Source: Actinoplanes lobatus
Lineage (GTDB): Bacteria; Actinomycetota; Actinomycetes; Mycobacteriales; Micromonosporaceae
Direction of reading: 5' to 3'
Length of the DNA stretch: 64,000 nt
NCBI RefSeq assembly: GCF_014205215.1
Contig: NZ_JACHNC010000001.1
Coordinates: forward strand, 10,306,199-10,370,198
Part shown: positions 1 through 9,924 of the stretch, piece after piece
Layout of the letters: every line of letters starts with the position of its first letter
Position numbering within the stretch: the first letter of the stretch is position 1
Position numbers and translations under genes: made by a program
Notes under the pieces: generated by a model
Told to the model about the DNA's origin: nothing
The model's input: only the letters and a program-made list of their open reading frames with translations
Database searches by the model: none

Positions 1-267
<267 letters not shown>

Positions 268-281
268 GGGGAAAACCGACA

Positions 282-2426
282 GTGACTGACACCATTCGCT
301 ACGACCGCGGTGACGACGGCATCGTCGTGCTCACCCTCGACGACCCGCGCCGCGGCGCCAACACCATGAACGACGCGTACGTCGCCAGCATGGAGGCCAC
401 CGTCTCCCGCCTGGAGGCCGAGCGCGACCAGATCACCGGCGTCATCATCACCTCGGCGAAGAACTCCTGGTTCGCCGGCGGTGACCTGGACCAGCTCGGC
501 TCCGTACCGGCCGACCAGGGCCAGGACGTCTTCGACCTGTCCACCCGGGTCAAGGGCCAGCTGCGGCGGCTCGAGACGCTCGGCAAGCCGGTCGTCGCCG
601 CCATCAACGGCTCCGCGCTCGGCGGTGGACTGGAGCTGGCGCTGTCCTGCCACCGGCGGATCGCGCTGAACAACCCGAAGACCGAGATCGGCCTGCCCGA
701 GGTCACCCTCGGACTCCTCCCGGCCGGTGGCGGCGTCGTCCGTACCGTCCGGTTGCTCGGTCTTGTCAATGCTCTGACCCAGGTGTTGCTCCAGGGCACC
801 CGGCACCGGATCGCTGCGGCGCTCAAATTGGGCCTCGTCGACCAGGTCGTGGACACCCCGGACGAGCTGATCGCCGCGGCCCGCGAGTGGATCGCCGCCA
901 ACCCGGCCGCCGCCCAGCCGTGGGACACCAAGGGCTACAAGATCCCCGGCGGCACCCCGTCCACCCCGGCGCTCGCCTCGATGCTGCCCGCCTTCCCGGC
1001 GAACCTGCGCAAGCAGCTCAAGGGCGCGTTCTACCCGGCGCCGCGCAACATCCTGTCGGCCGCCGTCGAGGGCGCCCAGGTCGATGTGGACACCGCGTTC
1101 GTCATCGAGACCCGCTACTTCGTCGAGCTGGTCACCGGCCCGGTCGCCAAGAACATGATCAAGGCGTTCTTCTTCGACCTGAACGAGGTCAGCCAGCGCG
1201 ACATCGGCGAGGTGCCGCCGATCACCAAGGTGGCCGTCCTCGGCGCCGGCATGATGGGCGCCGCCATCGCGTACGTCTGCGCCCGCGCCGGCCTGCCGGT
1301 GGTCCTGCGCGACGTCTCCCTCGACGGCGCCGTCCGCGGCAAGGGCTACGCCGAGAAGATCGTCGCCAAGGACGTCGGCCGCGGCCGGATCAGCGAGGAC
1401 AAGGGCCGCGCCCTGCTCGGCCTGATCACCGCCACCGACCAGGTGGCCGACCTGGCCGGCGCCGACCTGGTGATCGAGGCCGTCTTCGAGGACCCGGCCC
1501 TCAAGCACAAGGTCTTCGCCGAGATCGAGGGCATCGTGGCGCCCGACGCGCTGCTCTGCTCCAACACCTCCACGCTGCCGATCACCGCGCTCGCCGACGG
1601 CGTCCAGCGCCAGGCCGACTTCATCGGCCTGCACTTCTTCTCCCCGGTCGACAAGATGCCCCTGGTCGAGGTGATCAAGGGCGAGAAGACCAGCGACCTG
1701 ACCGTACGCCGGGCGCTCGACGTGGTCCGCAGGCTGCGCAAGACGCCGATCGTGGTCAACGACAGCCGCGGCTTCTTCACCAGCCGGGTGATCGGCACCT
1801 TCACCAACGAGGGCATCGCGATGCTCGCCGAGGGTGTCGCGCCGGCCAGCATCGAGCAGGCCAGCAGCCAGGCCGGTTACCCGGCCCCGGTGCTCCAGCT
1901 GATGGACGAGCTGACCCTCACCCTGCCCCGCAAGATCCGCAACGAGTACCGGGCCGCCGCCTCGGCCGCCGGCCAGCAGTGGGAGGCGCACCCCGCCGAC
2001 GAGGTCATCGACCGGATGATCGACGAGTTCGGGCGGCCCGGCCGCTCCGGCGGGGCCGGCTTCTACGAGTACGCCGACGGCCGGCGCACCGGGCTGTGGG
2101 CGGGCCTGTCCGCCTTCGCCAAGCCCGACGTGACCATCCCGTTCGAGGACCTCAAGGAGCGGATGCTCTTCATCGAGGCGATCGAGACGGTGAAATGCCT
2201 TGACGAGGGGGTGCTGCTGTCGGTCGCCGAGGCCAACATCGGCTCCATCTTCGGCATCGGCTACCCCGGCTGGACCGGCGGTGTGCTCCAGTACATCAAC
2301 CAGTACGAGGGCGGCCTGCCCGGCTTCGTGGCCCGTGCCCGGCAGCTCGCCGAGCGCTACGGCGACCGGTTCACCCCGCCGCCGCTGCTGATCGCCAAGG
2401 CGGACGCGGGCGAGATCTTCGCCTGA
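282..2426 (+). CDS. fadB: FadB-like enoyl-CoA hydratase / 3-hydroxyacyl-CoA dehydrogenase
   Basis: This 714-aa bifunctional enzyme should hydrate 2-enoyl-CoA and oxidise the 3-hydroxyacyl-CoA with NAD for fatty-acid beta-oxidation in the cytosol. The crotonase half (about 1-200) has the oxyanion-hole segment WFAGGDL near 63-69, [10 protein letters not shown] with Glu118, and [11 protein letters not shown] with Glu140. From about 316 the dehydrogenase half begins with the Rossmann loop [12 protein letters not shown], followed by [16 protein letters not shown] and [11 protein letters not shown]. The length matches the FadB/FadJ family. The GTG start at 282 is preceded by GAGGGG, which overlaps the stop of the upstream thiolase gene, indicating co-transcription. 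It ends at a strong hairpin. Confidence 0.95.
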   Translation: MTDTIRYDRGDDGIVVLTLDDPRRGANTMNDAYVASMEATVSRLEAERDQITGVIITSAKNSWFAGGDLDQLGSVPADQGQDVFDLSTRVKGQLRRLETLGKPVVAAINGSALGGGLELALSCHRRIALNNPKTEIGLPEVTLGLLPAGGGVVRTVRLLGLVNALTQVLLQGTRHRIAAALKLGLVDQVVDTPDELIAAAREWIAANPAAAQPWDTKGYKIPGGTPSTPALASMLPAFPANLRKQLKGAFYPAPRNILSAAVEGAQVDVDTAFVIETRYFVELVTGPVAKNMIKAFFFDLNEVSQRDIGEVPPITKVAVLGAGMMGAAIAYVCARAGLPVVLRDVSLDGAVRGKGYAEKIVAKDVGRGRISEDKGRALLGLITATDQVADLAGADLVIEAVFEDPALKHKVFAEIEGIVAPDALLCSNTSTLPITALADGVQRQADFIGLHFFSPVDKMPLVEVIKGEKTSDLTVRRALDVVRRLRKTPIVVNDSRGFFTSRVIGTFTNEGIAMLAEGVAPASIEQASSQAGYPAPVLQLMDELTLTLPRKIRNEYRAAASAAGQQWEAHPADEVIDRMIDEFGRPGRSGGAGFYEYADGRRTGLWAGLSAFAKPDVTIPFEDLKERMLFIEAIETVKCLDEGVLLSVAEANIGSIFGIGYPGWTGGVLQYINQYEGGLPGFVARARQLAERYGDRFTPPPLLIAKADAGEIFA

Positions 2427-2436
2427 GTCTCCTCCG

Positions 2437-2467
2437 GGCCCGCTCCCCTGAGAAAGGGGGGCGGGCC
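2437..2467 (+). terminator. Hairpin terminator after fadB
   Basis: GGCCCGCTCCCC (2437-2448) pairs with GGGGGGCGGGCC (2456-2467) with one mismatch around a 7-nt loop. It lies 10 bases after the fadB stop. There is no U-tract, as is common in actinobacteria. Confidence 0.7.
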
Positions 2468-2561
2468 TGGGCGATATCCGTCACTTGACGGCGGCCGGTA
2501 GGACACCCGGCCGATGCATGATCCATGATCTCCGGACTACCGTCCATGCCGGAGGTTGATC

Positions 2562-3251
2562 ATGAATCAGGACGAGGAGTTACCGGGCGAGCCGTGGACC
2601 CCCGCGGTCGAGGCCCTGCTGCGGCACCTGGCGGACGCCGGGTTCGACGGCGCGCCGCCGGTCGAGGAGCAGACCCTCCGGGGCGTACGCACCGGAACCG
2701 TGCTCCCCTGGCCCGAATGGACCCGCCAGGACGACACCCTCTGGCAGGTCGCCCAGTGGCTGCGCGAATACCACGAGGCCGTCGCCGACTTCGTCCCGCC
2801 CGACGACGCGATCTGGCGCAAGGGCGGCGCCTGGGAACCCGGGCTCGTCATCGGCCACAACGACGTGGCGCCCTACAACGCCACCCGGGCCGGGCAGCGC
2901 CTCACCGGCTTCGTCGGCTGGGACTTCGCCGGCCCTGTCACCCGCGCCGCCGACCTCGCCTTCACCGCCTTCGCCTGGGTGCCGCTCAACGCCCGCGACG
3001 TCGGCTTCGCCGAGGGCTGGACCGCCTTCGCCGACCGGCCCCGCCGGCTGCGCATGCTGCTCGACGCCTACCGCTGGCAGGGCACCGCCGCCGACATGAT
3101 CCGCGAGGTCCGCGACCGCATCAGCGCCGCCATCCACGACATCCGCCGCCTCGCCACCGCCGGCGACCACGACTGCCGCGAACTCGTCCACTCCGGATTC
3201 GACGCCCGCCTCGCCATGGCCGTGAAGGAGCTGGCCACCTTCCCGGGGTGA
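2562..3251 (+). CDS. Aminoglycoside-phosphotransferase-like kinase fold protein (short)
   Basis: A 229-aa protein with the C-lobe signature of the APH/choline-kinase family: VIGHNDVAPYN supplies the HxD catalytic-loop Asp and the downstream Asn, and VGWDFAGP matches the metal-binding DFG-like segment that follows. The N-lobe is very short and I see no glycine-rich ATP loop or clear catalytic Lys, so the protein is smaller than usual APH enzymes (260-300 aa) and may have unusual or no kinase activity. A TTG at 2556 would add two codons, but ATG 2562 sits 6 bases after GGAGG (2551-2555) and is preferred. Substrate is unknown; drug resistance should not be assumed. It appears monocistronic. Confidence 0.75.
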   Translation: MNQDEELPGEPWTPAVEALLRHLADAGFDGAPPVEEQTLRGVRTGTVLPWPEWTRQDDTLWQVAQWLREYHEAVADFVPPDDAIWRKGGAWEPGLVIGHNDVAPYNATRAGQRLTGFVGWDFAGPVTRAADLAFTAFAWVPLNARDVGFAEGWTAFADRPRRLRMLLDAYRWQGTAADMIREVRDRISAAIHDIRRLATAGDHDCRELVHSGFDARLAMAVKELATFPG

Positions 3252-3316
3252 CCCTGGGGTAACCCGGACAAGTGACCCGTGAGCATCCGGCGAGCACACG
3301 GCCCCAGCATGAGACC

Positions 3317-4096
3317 ATGCTCACCGAACTCGGCACCATCCTGGGCGTCTGGGCGCACCCCGACGACGAGGCCTACCTGTCCGGCGGCCTGATGGCCCTG
3401 GCCCGCGACGCCGGCTCCCGGGTGGTCTGCGTCACCGCCACCCGCGGCGAACGCGGCACCCCCGACCCGCACACCTGGCCACCACACCGCCTGGCCGAGC
3501 GCCGCACCACCGAACTCGACGCCTGCCTGCGCCTGCTCGGCGTCGAGGAACACCACTGGCTCGGCTACCCCGACGGCCGGTGCGCCGAAATCCCGCCATC
3601 CGCGGCCGTCGACCGGCTCAGCACCCTGATCGCCGAGATCCGCCCGGACACCGTCGTCAGCTTCGGCCCCGACGGCAACACCGGCCACCCCGACCACCAG
3701 GCCGTCGCCCGCTGGACCGCCACCGCCGTCGACCACGCGGCCCCCGCACACACCCGCCTGCTCCAGACCGCGGTATCCGCCACCTGGGCCGACCGGTGGC
3801 GCACGGTCAACGACCGCTTCCGGATCTTCCTCCCCGGCTACCCCAAAACCCGGCCGGAACAGGCTTTGACCCTGCACCTCACCCTCGACGAACCCACTGT
3901 GGACCGCAAACTGCGCGCCCTGGCCGCCCAGACCACCCAGACCTCGGCCCTCATCGCCGAGATGGGCCCAGCCGCCTACGCCGCATGGATCGCCGAGGAG
4001 GCCTTCACCGAGGCGGCGCCCCTCCCCCACCATCCCTGCCCCCGCTGCTGGTGGAACCCCGACGAGGCCCGCTGGAGGTGCGCCACTCCCTCGTGA
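3317..4096 (+). CDS. PIG-L family deacetylase (LmbE/MshB-like)
   Basis: A 259-aa zinc-dependent N-acetylglucosaminyl deacetylase-type protein. AHPDDE near the N-terminus supplies the first His/Asp metal ligands and general base, and the later HPDH supplies the third ligand. Relatives deacetylate GlcNAc-inositol (mycothiol synthesis, MshB), GlcNAc-PI, or antibiotic precursors. The C-terminal residues CPRCWW add a Cys pair not typical of the family. An in-frame GTG at 3272 would extend it by 15 residues, but ATG 3317 fits the usual family start just before the first beta strand. Its exact substrate is unknown; no mycothiol or glycopeptide genes are nearby. Confidence 0.86.
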   Translation: MLTELGTILGVWAHPDDEAYLSGGLMALARDAGSRVVCVTATRGERGTPDPHTWPPHRLAERRTTELDACLRLLGVEEHHWLGYPDGRCAEIPPSAAVDRLSTLIAEIRPDTVVSFGPDGNTGHPDHQAVARWTATAVDHAAPAHTRLLQTAVSATWADRWRTVNDRFRIFLPGYPKTRPEQALTLHLTLDEPTVDRKLRALAAQTTQTSALIAEMGPAAYAAWIAEEAFTEAAPLPHHPCPRCWWNPDEARWRCATPS

Positions 4097-4721
4097 AAAC
4101 CCGCATCGGTACGACCAACCCCGTCCCCAACCGCATCCACCCCGTCCCCCAGCTGTCCGCCACCTGATCCCCGGTCCATCAGGCGAGGCCCGCACCGGCC
4201 CGATCCGCGACTCACCCTCCGGGCCCTACCCCACCCACAGCATCCGGCCCGCCCCACAACCAGCCCGGCCCGCCACCCCACCTTCACGGCGCCCAACCCC
4301 CACGCCCAACCCCCGCGCCCCGCCACCGACACAGCCCCGGCCAGCCCTCGGTGCCCAACCAGCCGCGTTCCGCACCGCCCACCAACCACCCACACCCTCA
4401 CCACCAAGCCCCACGCCACCACCACCCAGCCACACCCACACCACCCATCGCCCAGCCGCGCCTACACCACCCATCGCCCAGCCGCGCCTACACCACTCGT
4501 CAAGCCGGCACCCGACCCAGCCGAACCCCAGCCACTCACCACCGCGGCACCCGACCGGCCAGGACCGATTGCGATCAGGTGAATCACGCATGCATCCTGC
4601 TGCCGGCAACCTGGCGAGAATCGTGTCGACAATTTCCGAACGGATCGCATCTCCCAAATTGGCATGATCGACTTCTTGTACGGCCTTACACTTTTCCTTC
4701 TGGGCGCAGGACAATTTATGC
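4097..4721. other. Gene-poor C-rich intergenic stretch
   Basis: Between the deacetylase stop and the next likely gene there is no convincing coding region. The left two thirds are cytosine-rich low-complexity DNA dominated by CCCA/CACC words. The last 120 bases (about 4600-4720) turn clearly AT-richer and probably hold the promoter of the gene starting at 4722. Open frames on either strand give only Pro/His/Thr- or Gly/Val/Trp-rich translations of no family. Confidence 0.6.
4442..4493. repeat. Two tandem 26-bp copies
   Basis: The 26-bp unit beginning CACCCATCGCCCAGCCGCGC occurs twice head to tail (4442-4467 and 4468-4493) without a difference that I can see, inside the C-rich intergenic stretch. 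Confidence 0.85.
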
Positions 4722-5921
4722 ATGGCCCAGATCCAGTTGTTCACTGCGAGTGAGCTTGCCACAATGCGCGATCGACGCGCACGTCGCAATTACTCTCCGG
4801 CGGCTGAGGAATTCCGCCGCGAGCATGAGCGTCATCGCGCATGGGGTCTAGGCCAGCGTCACGCACAGCGCTTGCGCCGCGCCCGCACGCAGGCAATTCC
4901 GTGGCCCCACACCCCCGCCGACCCCGTGCCCGAGGCCCACACCGACACCGTGCCCGACACCGAGGCCCAGACCCAGGCCCAGGCCGCGCCCGACACCGAG
5001 GCCCACACCGCCACCGCGCCCGACACCGAGGCCCAGACCCAGGCCCAGGCCGCGCCCGACACCGAGGCCCACACCGCCACCGCGCCCGGCACCGAGGCCC
5101 ACGCGGACACCCGCGCTCAAACCCTTCCCGACACCTCCGCCGATGCCGAGGCCCACGCTGGCGTCTGCACTCAAACCCTTCCTACAGCCCGGGCCCTTGC
5201 CGGGGCCAAGAGCCGTGACCAGCGCGAAGGTGACATCCACGCCGATCAGGCCGCTGGATCGCCCCACATTTGCGTTCGAGCCCGTCACTTCGAAGCGTCG
5301 GCGTGGCGCCCAACCAGCTCACCGACGGTCGCCGGCCGGGCCACGACGCCCGGTCGACGAGCGGTCATGGGATCCCAGCTCTCGACAGCCGAAGGTAGAA
5401 CTCAAACCCTCATCGGCGTGGAGCCTCTGGGACTCGGCCGACCCGGCGCCACTCCAGGACAGAGACCCGAGCAGGGCCGTTCAGCGACGGTACCCACCAG
5501 TGAAGACAGGGCCGCTGCTGGGCTAGCGGGTCTACCTTCACCCGTCAGCTGTTCTGCCATGCGGGCCACTCGCGAACGAGACTCCATCGCACGCCCGCTA
5601 CGACGACCAGCCGGTGGCCGGCCAAGCCCACTGATCAGCCCAGCGCACCAAAGGCGGGTCATAGGCCGGCCAGTCCTACGCAGCCGCTTCCTAAACCATC
5701 CCAACCCTTTTATTCAGGTACAAACAAACTCACACGACTGGAGATCGAATCTATCCGGAAGCCCGCCCTGCATTTCGGTGGGCGCGACCACCCACAGGAA
5801 TTTTCGCCTCGTGGTTTGCGACGGAAACCGAGCATCCCGCTTCACGCTTGATTCCTCGCCTGCCGCACTTTTTCTGGCAGGTCATCCGGAATGGCGTCGC
5901 GCCTCAATGACGGCACCATGA
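4722..5921 (+). CDS. Hypothetical protein with conserved short N-terminal module and TEA-repeat region
   Basis: The first ~55 residues (starting MAQIQLFTASELATMRDR and including NYSPAAEEFRREHERHRAWGL) are a charged helical module that I recognise from short uncharacterised proteins of Micromonosporaceae; it looks genuinely coding. After about residue 60 the frame enters Pro/Thr/Glu/Ala repeats (DTEAHTATAP / DTEAQTQAQAAP) encoded by 66-bp DNA repeats. Beyond about residue 170 the composition becomes unstructured and need not be a real protein. The frame runs 399 codons to the first stop, far longer than relatives, so it may be a gene whose stop was lost by repeat expansion or a frameshift. ATG 4722 has only a weak CAGGA upstream. 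Function unknown. Confidence 0.5.
   Translation: MAQIQLFTASELATMRDRRARRNYSPAAEEFRREHERHRAWGLGQRHAQRLRRARTQAIPWPHTPADPVPEAHTDTVPDTEAQTQAQAAPDTEAHTATAPDTEAQTQAQAAPDTEAHTATAPGTEAHADTRAQTLPDTSADAEAHAGVCTQTLPTARALAGAKSRDQREGDIHADQAAGSPHICVRARHFEASAWRPTSSPTVAGRATTPGRRAVMGSQLSTAEGRTQTLIGVEPLGLGRPGATPGQRPEQGRSATVPTSEDRAAAGLAGLPSPVSCSAMRATRERDSIARPLRRPAGGRPSPLISPAHQRRVIGRPVLRSRFLNHPNPFIQVQTNSHDWRSNLSGSPPCISVGATTHRNFRLVVCDGNRASRFTLDSSPAALFLAGHPEWRRASMTAP
4953..5084 (+). repeat. 66-bp tandem repeat (two copies plus decayed third) inside ORF
   Basis: The 66-bp unit is made of a 36-bp and a 30-bp half, both beginning CCCGACACCGAGGCCCA. Two exact or near-exact copies are followed by degraded halves up to about 5150. 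All lengths are multiples of three, so the frame is kept and the protein gains 22-residue repeats. Confidence 0.8.
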
Positions 5922-6084
5922 AGCGGGGCGCTCGAATCCGACACGCAATGCGCGGGAACGGTTTGGGCGTGTCCGTTTTCCGGTGGCTGTGCGCTGAGGC
6001 CGAGATTGTCCGGCTGGTCCTGGCTGCTATCTCAACGGCGCCGAGACGGCGCTCGAAGCAGTACCCGGGCGCGGACGAAGTTGA

Positions 6085-6440
6085 CCGGGCAACCCAACCC
6101 GGCGCGCGGCACGCGGACGGGGAAGCGCGGGGTGGGCAACCCGGCCCGGCACGCGGCAACCGCCCGGGCAGCACGCGGACGGGGAAGCGCAGGCGGACAG
6201 TCCGGCCCGGCACGCGGACGGGGAAGCGCGGGTCGGCAGTCCGGCCCGGCACGCGGCAAACGCCCGAGCGGCACGCGGACGGGGAAGTGCGGGTGGGCAA
6301 CCCAGCCCGGCACGCGGCAAACGCCCGAACGGCACGCGGGCGGGGAAGCACGGGTCGGCAGTCCGGCCCGGCACGCGGGCGGGGAAGCGCGGGTCGGCAG
6401 TCCGGCCCGGCGCGCGGCAAACGCCTGAGCGGCGGCCGGG
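6085..6440. repeat. Composite tandem array of 39-bp and 22-bp units
   Basis: Unit A (39 bp, beginning CACGCGGACGGGGAAGCGCG and ending CAGTCCGGCCCGG or CAACCCGGCCCGG) appears about six times. Unit B (22 bp, CACGCGGCAAACGCCCGAGC plus GG) appears about four times, inserted between A units so that spacing alternates between 39 and 61 bp. Copies differ at several positions, mostly G/A and C/T changes. It is not a CRISPR array, as the spacers are themselves repeats. Confidence 0.8.
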
Positions 6441-6486
6441 TGTGGAAGAGGGTGGGCGGGTAACCCAGCTCGGAGCACAACGAGCG

Positions 6487-6590
6487 GCTGAGGGGGTCGT
6501 GGGTGTAGGTGAGGGTGAGTTGGGGCCCGGCCCGGCGTGCGGCGAACGACTGAAGGGGTTGTGGGTGTTGGTGAGGGTGAGTGGGCAGCT
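6487..6590. repeat. Two degenerate G-rich copies, about 63-bp period
   Basis: A G-rich segment beginning CTGAGGGGGTCGTGGGTGTA at about 6487 recurs as CTGAAGGGGTTGTGGGTGTT from about 6550, each followed by GGTGAGGGTGAG. They lie just downstream of the minus-strand ABC transporter gene. Confidence 0.7.
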
Positions 6591-6651
6591 CAGCCCGGCG
6601 GGGGCGGCACGGGCTTGAGTGGGGACTGGGTCGCGGGAGATGGCGGAGCGG

Positions 6652-8412
6652 TCATAGGAAGGGGGACGGCGTCACTCGTACGATCGATGGGGTTTGATCT
6701 GCCAGGGAGCGGTAGTAAGGGTCGGAGCGCTGCAACTCGCTGTGTGTGCCTGTGGCTGTCACCACGCCCGCGTCGATGACCAGGATCTGGTCGGCGGAGC
6801 GGATGGTGGTGGAGCGGTGGGCGATCACCATGAGTGAGCAGACCGCGGAGACCTCGCGGAGGGTGGCCGTCAAGGCCCGTTCGCTGTCGGGGTCCAGGTG
6901 GGCGGTGGGCTCGTCCAGCAGGATCAGCTCGGGGCGGGCCAGCAGGCAGCGGGCGATCGCGACGCGCTGGCGCTGGCCTCCGGAGAGGCGGCGGCCCCGT
7001 TCTCCTACCGGGGTGTCCAGGCCCAGCGGGAGGGCGGAAACGACCGGGAGCAGGCCGGTCATCGCCAGGACGCGGCTCAGTTCGTGGTCGTCGGGCCGGG
7101 TGGCGCCGTAGAGGAGGTTCTCGCGGAGGGTTCCGGCCAGCAGGGGGCAGTCCTGTTCGACCAGGCCCACCGTGGCGCGGTGGTGGGCGTAGCGGGTCCA
7201 GCGGGCGTCGCGGCCGTTCAGCAGGACGGTGCCGCGGTCCGGGTCGTAGAAGCGTTCGGCCAGGGCGAAGATCGTCGACTTGCCGGCGCCGGACGGGCCG
7301 ACCAGGGCCGTCTGGCCGCGGGACGGGACGGTGAAGCCGATGCCGCGCAGCACCGGGCGGCCGGGCTCGTAGCCGAACCAGACGTCGCGGAACTCCAGGA
7401 CCGGCGACGGACGGCGGGTGGCGCCGCGGACCCGGGCCACCGCGATCGGGCGGTCGCCCTCGACCGGCAGGGACAGCACCTCGTTGATCCGGTGCAGCGC
7501 GCCGGAGCCCTGCTGGACGGCGCTCACCGCCTGGAAGATCTCGTAGATGGGGGCCGCCAGGTAGGTCATCGCCAGGGTGAAGCCGACCAGTTCGCCCAGG
7601 GTGATCGCGCCGGACGACACCCGGGACGCGCCGACCAGCAGGACCGCCAGGAACGCGCCGCTGACCGCCAGGTCGTTGGCCGGGCCGCTGAGGGCGACCA
7701 TGCCGGCCATCCGCAGATTCGCCAGGTAGGCGTGCCGCGCCGACGAGTCCAGGCGGTCGGCTTCGGCCCGTTCCGCCCGGCAGGCCCGCACCACCCGGAT
7801 GCCGCCGAGGACGCGTTCCAGATCGGACAGCAGCATCCCCTCCGCTGACTGGGCGGTACGCGACGCGATCCGCACCCGGCGCACCACCGCCAGCAGCGCC
7901 CCGAACGAGCCGCCGAACAGCACCACGACGGCGGCCAGCAGCCACGGGTCCAGCCACGCGAGCACGCCGACCGCCGCGATCAGGCCGATCAGCCCGGCCA
8001 CGCCGGTGCCGAGGCTCTGCGCGATCAGCGTCTTCACGGCGGCCGTGTCGCCGCAGGCGCGGGCGATCAGATCCCCGGTACGTCCACGCTCCAGCACCGA
8101 CAGCCGCACCCGCAGCAGGTGGCCGGTCACGTCCCGGCGCAGGTCACGGGTCATCGTCTCGCCGGTGTGCGCCTGGACGTACCGGGCCAGGGCCAGGGCG
8201 CTGGCCTGCGCCGCGAACAGGGCGGCCAGTGCGCCGATCACCGGCCAGGGCAGCCGGCCGGCCGCGGCGCCGTCGACCGCGAGCCGGGCCAGCAGCGGCT
8301 GGGTGAGCGCCAGCAGGGTTCCGAAGAGACTGAGTGCGGCCGCTCCCAGGATGCGCCCGCGATAGCCGCGGGCCAGCCGGTGCAGGTCCCGCCACCGGGC
8401 CAGGTCAGCCAT
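6652..8412 (-). CDS. ABC exporter, fused permease and ATPase
   Basis: A 586-aa half-transporter with an N-terminal six-helix exporter domain (about 1-310) and a C-terminal ATPase. The ATPase has Walker A GPSGAGKS, signature LSGGQ, Walker B LILLDEP with the catalytic Glu, and the switch His in IAHRS. Such proteins work as homo- or heterodimers exporting lipids, drugs or peptides; no partner half-transporter is next to it, so a homodimer is likely. The frame extends further upstream, but ATG 8412 (MADLARWRDLHR) follows a GGGGCGGTGGG ribosome site and leaves a 138-bp divergent promoter region with the MatB-like gene. Substrate cannot be told. Confidence 0.9.
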   Translation of the reverse strand: MADLARWRDLHRLARGYRGRILGAAALSLFGTLLALTQPLLARLAVDGAAAGRLPWPVIGALAALFAAQASALALARYVQAHTGETMTRDLRRDVTGHLLRVRLSVLERGRTGDLIARACGDTAAVKTLIAQSLGTGVAGLIGLIAAVGVLAWLDPWLLAAVVVLFGGSFGALLAVVRRVRIASRTAQSAEGMLLSDLERVLGGIRVVRACRAERAEADRLDSSARHAYLANLRMAGMVALSGPANDLAVSGAFLAVLLVGASRVSSGAITLGELVGFTLAMTYLAAPIYEIFQAVSAVQQGSGALHRINEVLSLPVEGDRPIAVARVRGATRRPSPVLEFRDVWFGYEPGRPVLRGIGFTVPSRGQTALVGPSGAGKSTIFALAERFYDPDRGTVLLNGRDARWTRYAHHRATVGLVEQDCPLLAGTLRENLLYGATRPDDHELSRVLAMTGLLPVVSALPLGLDTPVGERGRRLSGGQRQRVAIARCLLARPELILLDEPTAHLDPDSERALTATLREVSAVCSLMVIAHRSTTIRSADQILVIDAGVVTATGTHSELQRSDPYYRSLADQTPSIVRVTPSPFL

Positions 8413-8550
8413 CCCACCGCCCCTCTCACCAGGGGATTTGGACACCAGTAGATTTAGACCGTAGGCAGACGTTTCGGACAGCGACAACGCCGGTGCCCGG
8501 ATCCCAGGCGCGGCAAGGGGCGAGCCGTCGCACTTTCGTAGGATCCGGTC

Positions 8551-9888
8551 ATGCCGTTGCTCACCGCACTGCACGAAGCCGCCGACCTGGAAGCGGCGGT
8601 GACCGCGCCGGACGGGTCGCTGTCCCGTCACGAGTTGCTGGACCGGGCCGGGCGGGTGGCCGCCGAGATCGCCGGGGCGCCGATCGTGGCGGTGGATGCG
8701 ACGCCGAGCCTGTCGACGATCGTGGCGGTGACCGGGGCGCTGCTGGCGGGGGTGCCGATCGTGCCGATCCCACCGGACGCGGGTGTTCTGGAGCGGCGGC
8801 ACATCCTGGAGGATTCGCGAGCAGCGCTCATTTTGCCCGATTTTATCCCTCTAAATCCGGGCAAGTCGGAGGTCTCCGCGGCGCTCGTCCTCTACACCAG
8901 CGGCACCACCGGCGCCCCCAAGGGCGTCGTGATCTCCGAAGAGGCCATCGCCGCCGACCTGGACGCCCTGGCCGCCGCCTGGCAGTGGACCCCCGACGAC
9001 ACCCTGGTCCACGGCCTGCCCCTCTACCACGTCCACGGACTGGTCCTGGGCATCCTGGGACCCCTGCGCCTGGGATGCCGCCTGATCCACACCGGCCGCC
9101 CCACCCCGGCCAACTACGCGGCCGCCGCCGGAACCATGTACTTCGGCGTACCCACCGTCTGGTCCCGGATCGCCGCCGACCCCACCGCCGCGAAGGCGCT
9201 GGAACCCGCCCGCCTGCTGGTCTCCGGCAGCGCCCCGCTCCCGCCCTCGGTCTTCGACGGTCTCGCCACGCTGACCGGGCAGTCCCCGGTCGAGCGGTAC
9301 GGCATGACCGAAACCCTGATCACGGTGAGCACCCGCGCCGACGGCGAACGCCGCCCCGGCCAGGTGGGCACTCCCCTGCCCGGGATCGCGACCCGGCTGG
9401 CCGACGAGTCCGGCGCACCGCTGCCCGCCGACGGCGAGACCATCGGCCACCTCCAGGTGACCGGGCCCACCCTGCTCGACGGCTATCTGCGCGACGGCGG
9501 CGTACGGGCCCCCGACCTGGTCGACGGCTGGTACCCGACCGGCGACGTGGCGACGATCGCCCCCGACGGCTGGCACCGCATCGTCGGCCGCGCCTCCACC
9601 GACCTGATCAAGACCGGCGGCTACCGGGTCGGCGCCGGCGAGGTGGAGGACGCCCTGCTGCTGCACCCGGCGGTACGGGAGGCCGCGGTGATCGGCACCC
9701 CGCACGCCGACCTGGGGGAGCAGATCACCGCGTACGTGGTCGGCGATCCGGTCACCGAGCAGGAACTGATCGCCTTCGTCGCCGAACGCCTGGCCGCCCA
9801 CAAACGGCCCCGCCGGGTACGCCACGTCGCAGAACTGCCCCGCAACGCCATGGGCAAGGTGCAAAAAGGTTTGCTCTCCTCGGATTGA
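8551..9888 (+). CDS. matB: Malonyl-CoA synthetase-like AMP-forming acyl-CoA ligase
   Basis: A 445-aa adenylate-forming ligase, short like MatB enzymes. Visible motifs: P-loop YTSGTTGAPKG near 114-124, LPLYHVHGLVLGILGP, RYGMTET near 248, WYPTGD near 327 and the C-terminal MGKVQKGL Lys motif. The sequence resembles Streptomyces MatB closely, including the HVHGL segment and the Arg-containing RYGMTE loop that binds the malonyl carboxylate. It would activate malonate or methylmalonate to the CoA thioester in the cytosol, feeding fatty-acid or polyketide synthesis. No malonate decarboxylase or PKS gene is nearby. Substrate preference between malonate and related diacids is inferred. Confidence 0.85.
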   Translation: MPLLTALHEAADLEAAVTAPDGSLSRHELLDRAGRVAAEIAGAPIVAVDATPSLSTIVAVTGALLAGVPIVPIPPDAGVLERRHILEDSRAALILPDFIPLNPGKSEVSAALVLYTSGTTGAPKGVVISEEAIAADLDALAAAWQWTPDDTLVHGLPLYHVHGLVLGILGPLRLGCRLIHTGRPTPANYAAAAGTMYFGVPTVWSRIAADPTAAKALEPARLLVSGSAPLPPSVFDGLATLTGQSPVERYGMTETLITVSTRADGERRPGQVGTPLPGIATRLADESGAPLPADGETIGHLQVTGPTLLDGYLRDGGVRAPDLVDGWYPTGDVATIAPDGWHRIVGRASTDLIKTGGYRVGAGEVEDALLLHPAVREAAVIGTPHADLGEQITAYVVGDPVTEQELIAFVAERLAAHKRPRRVRHVAELPRNAMGKVQKGLLSSD

Positions 9889-9924
9889 CTCAACCGGCGG
9901 CCCACCGTTGCCGATCGAGCCGCC

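Larger units (their letters stand above)
5922..6651. other. Gene-free repeat-rich intergenic stretch
   Basis: No supported gene. 5690-6060 is comparatively AT-rich with no recognisable coding pattern. From about 6085 the DNA is an array of interspersed 39-bp and 22-bp units, and from about 6487 a pair of G-rich units. Open frames on both strands translate to Arg/Pro/Ala-rich repeats only. Confidence 0.6.

Noticed and set aside
2562..3251. Aminoglycoside resistance gene
   Set aside because: Only the C-lobe catalytic motifs are seen; the N-lobe is short and no drug specificity can be inferred.
5891..6463. 190-codon plus-strand frame across the 39/22-bp array
   Set aside because: No ribosome site; the protein would be Arg/Gly/Pro repeats read from the DNA array, and other frames are equally open.
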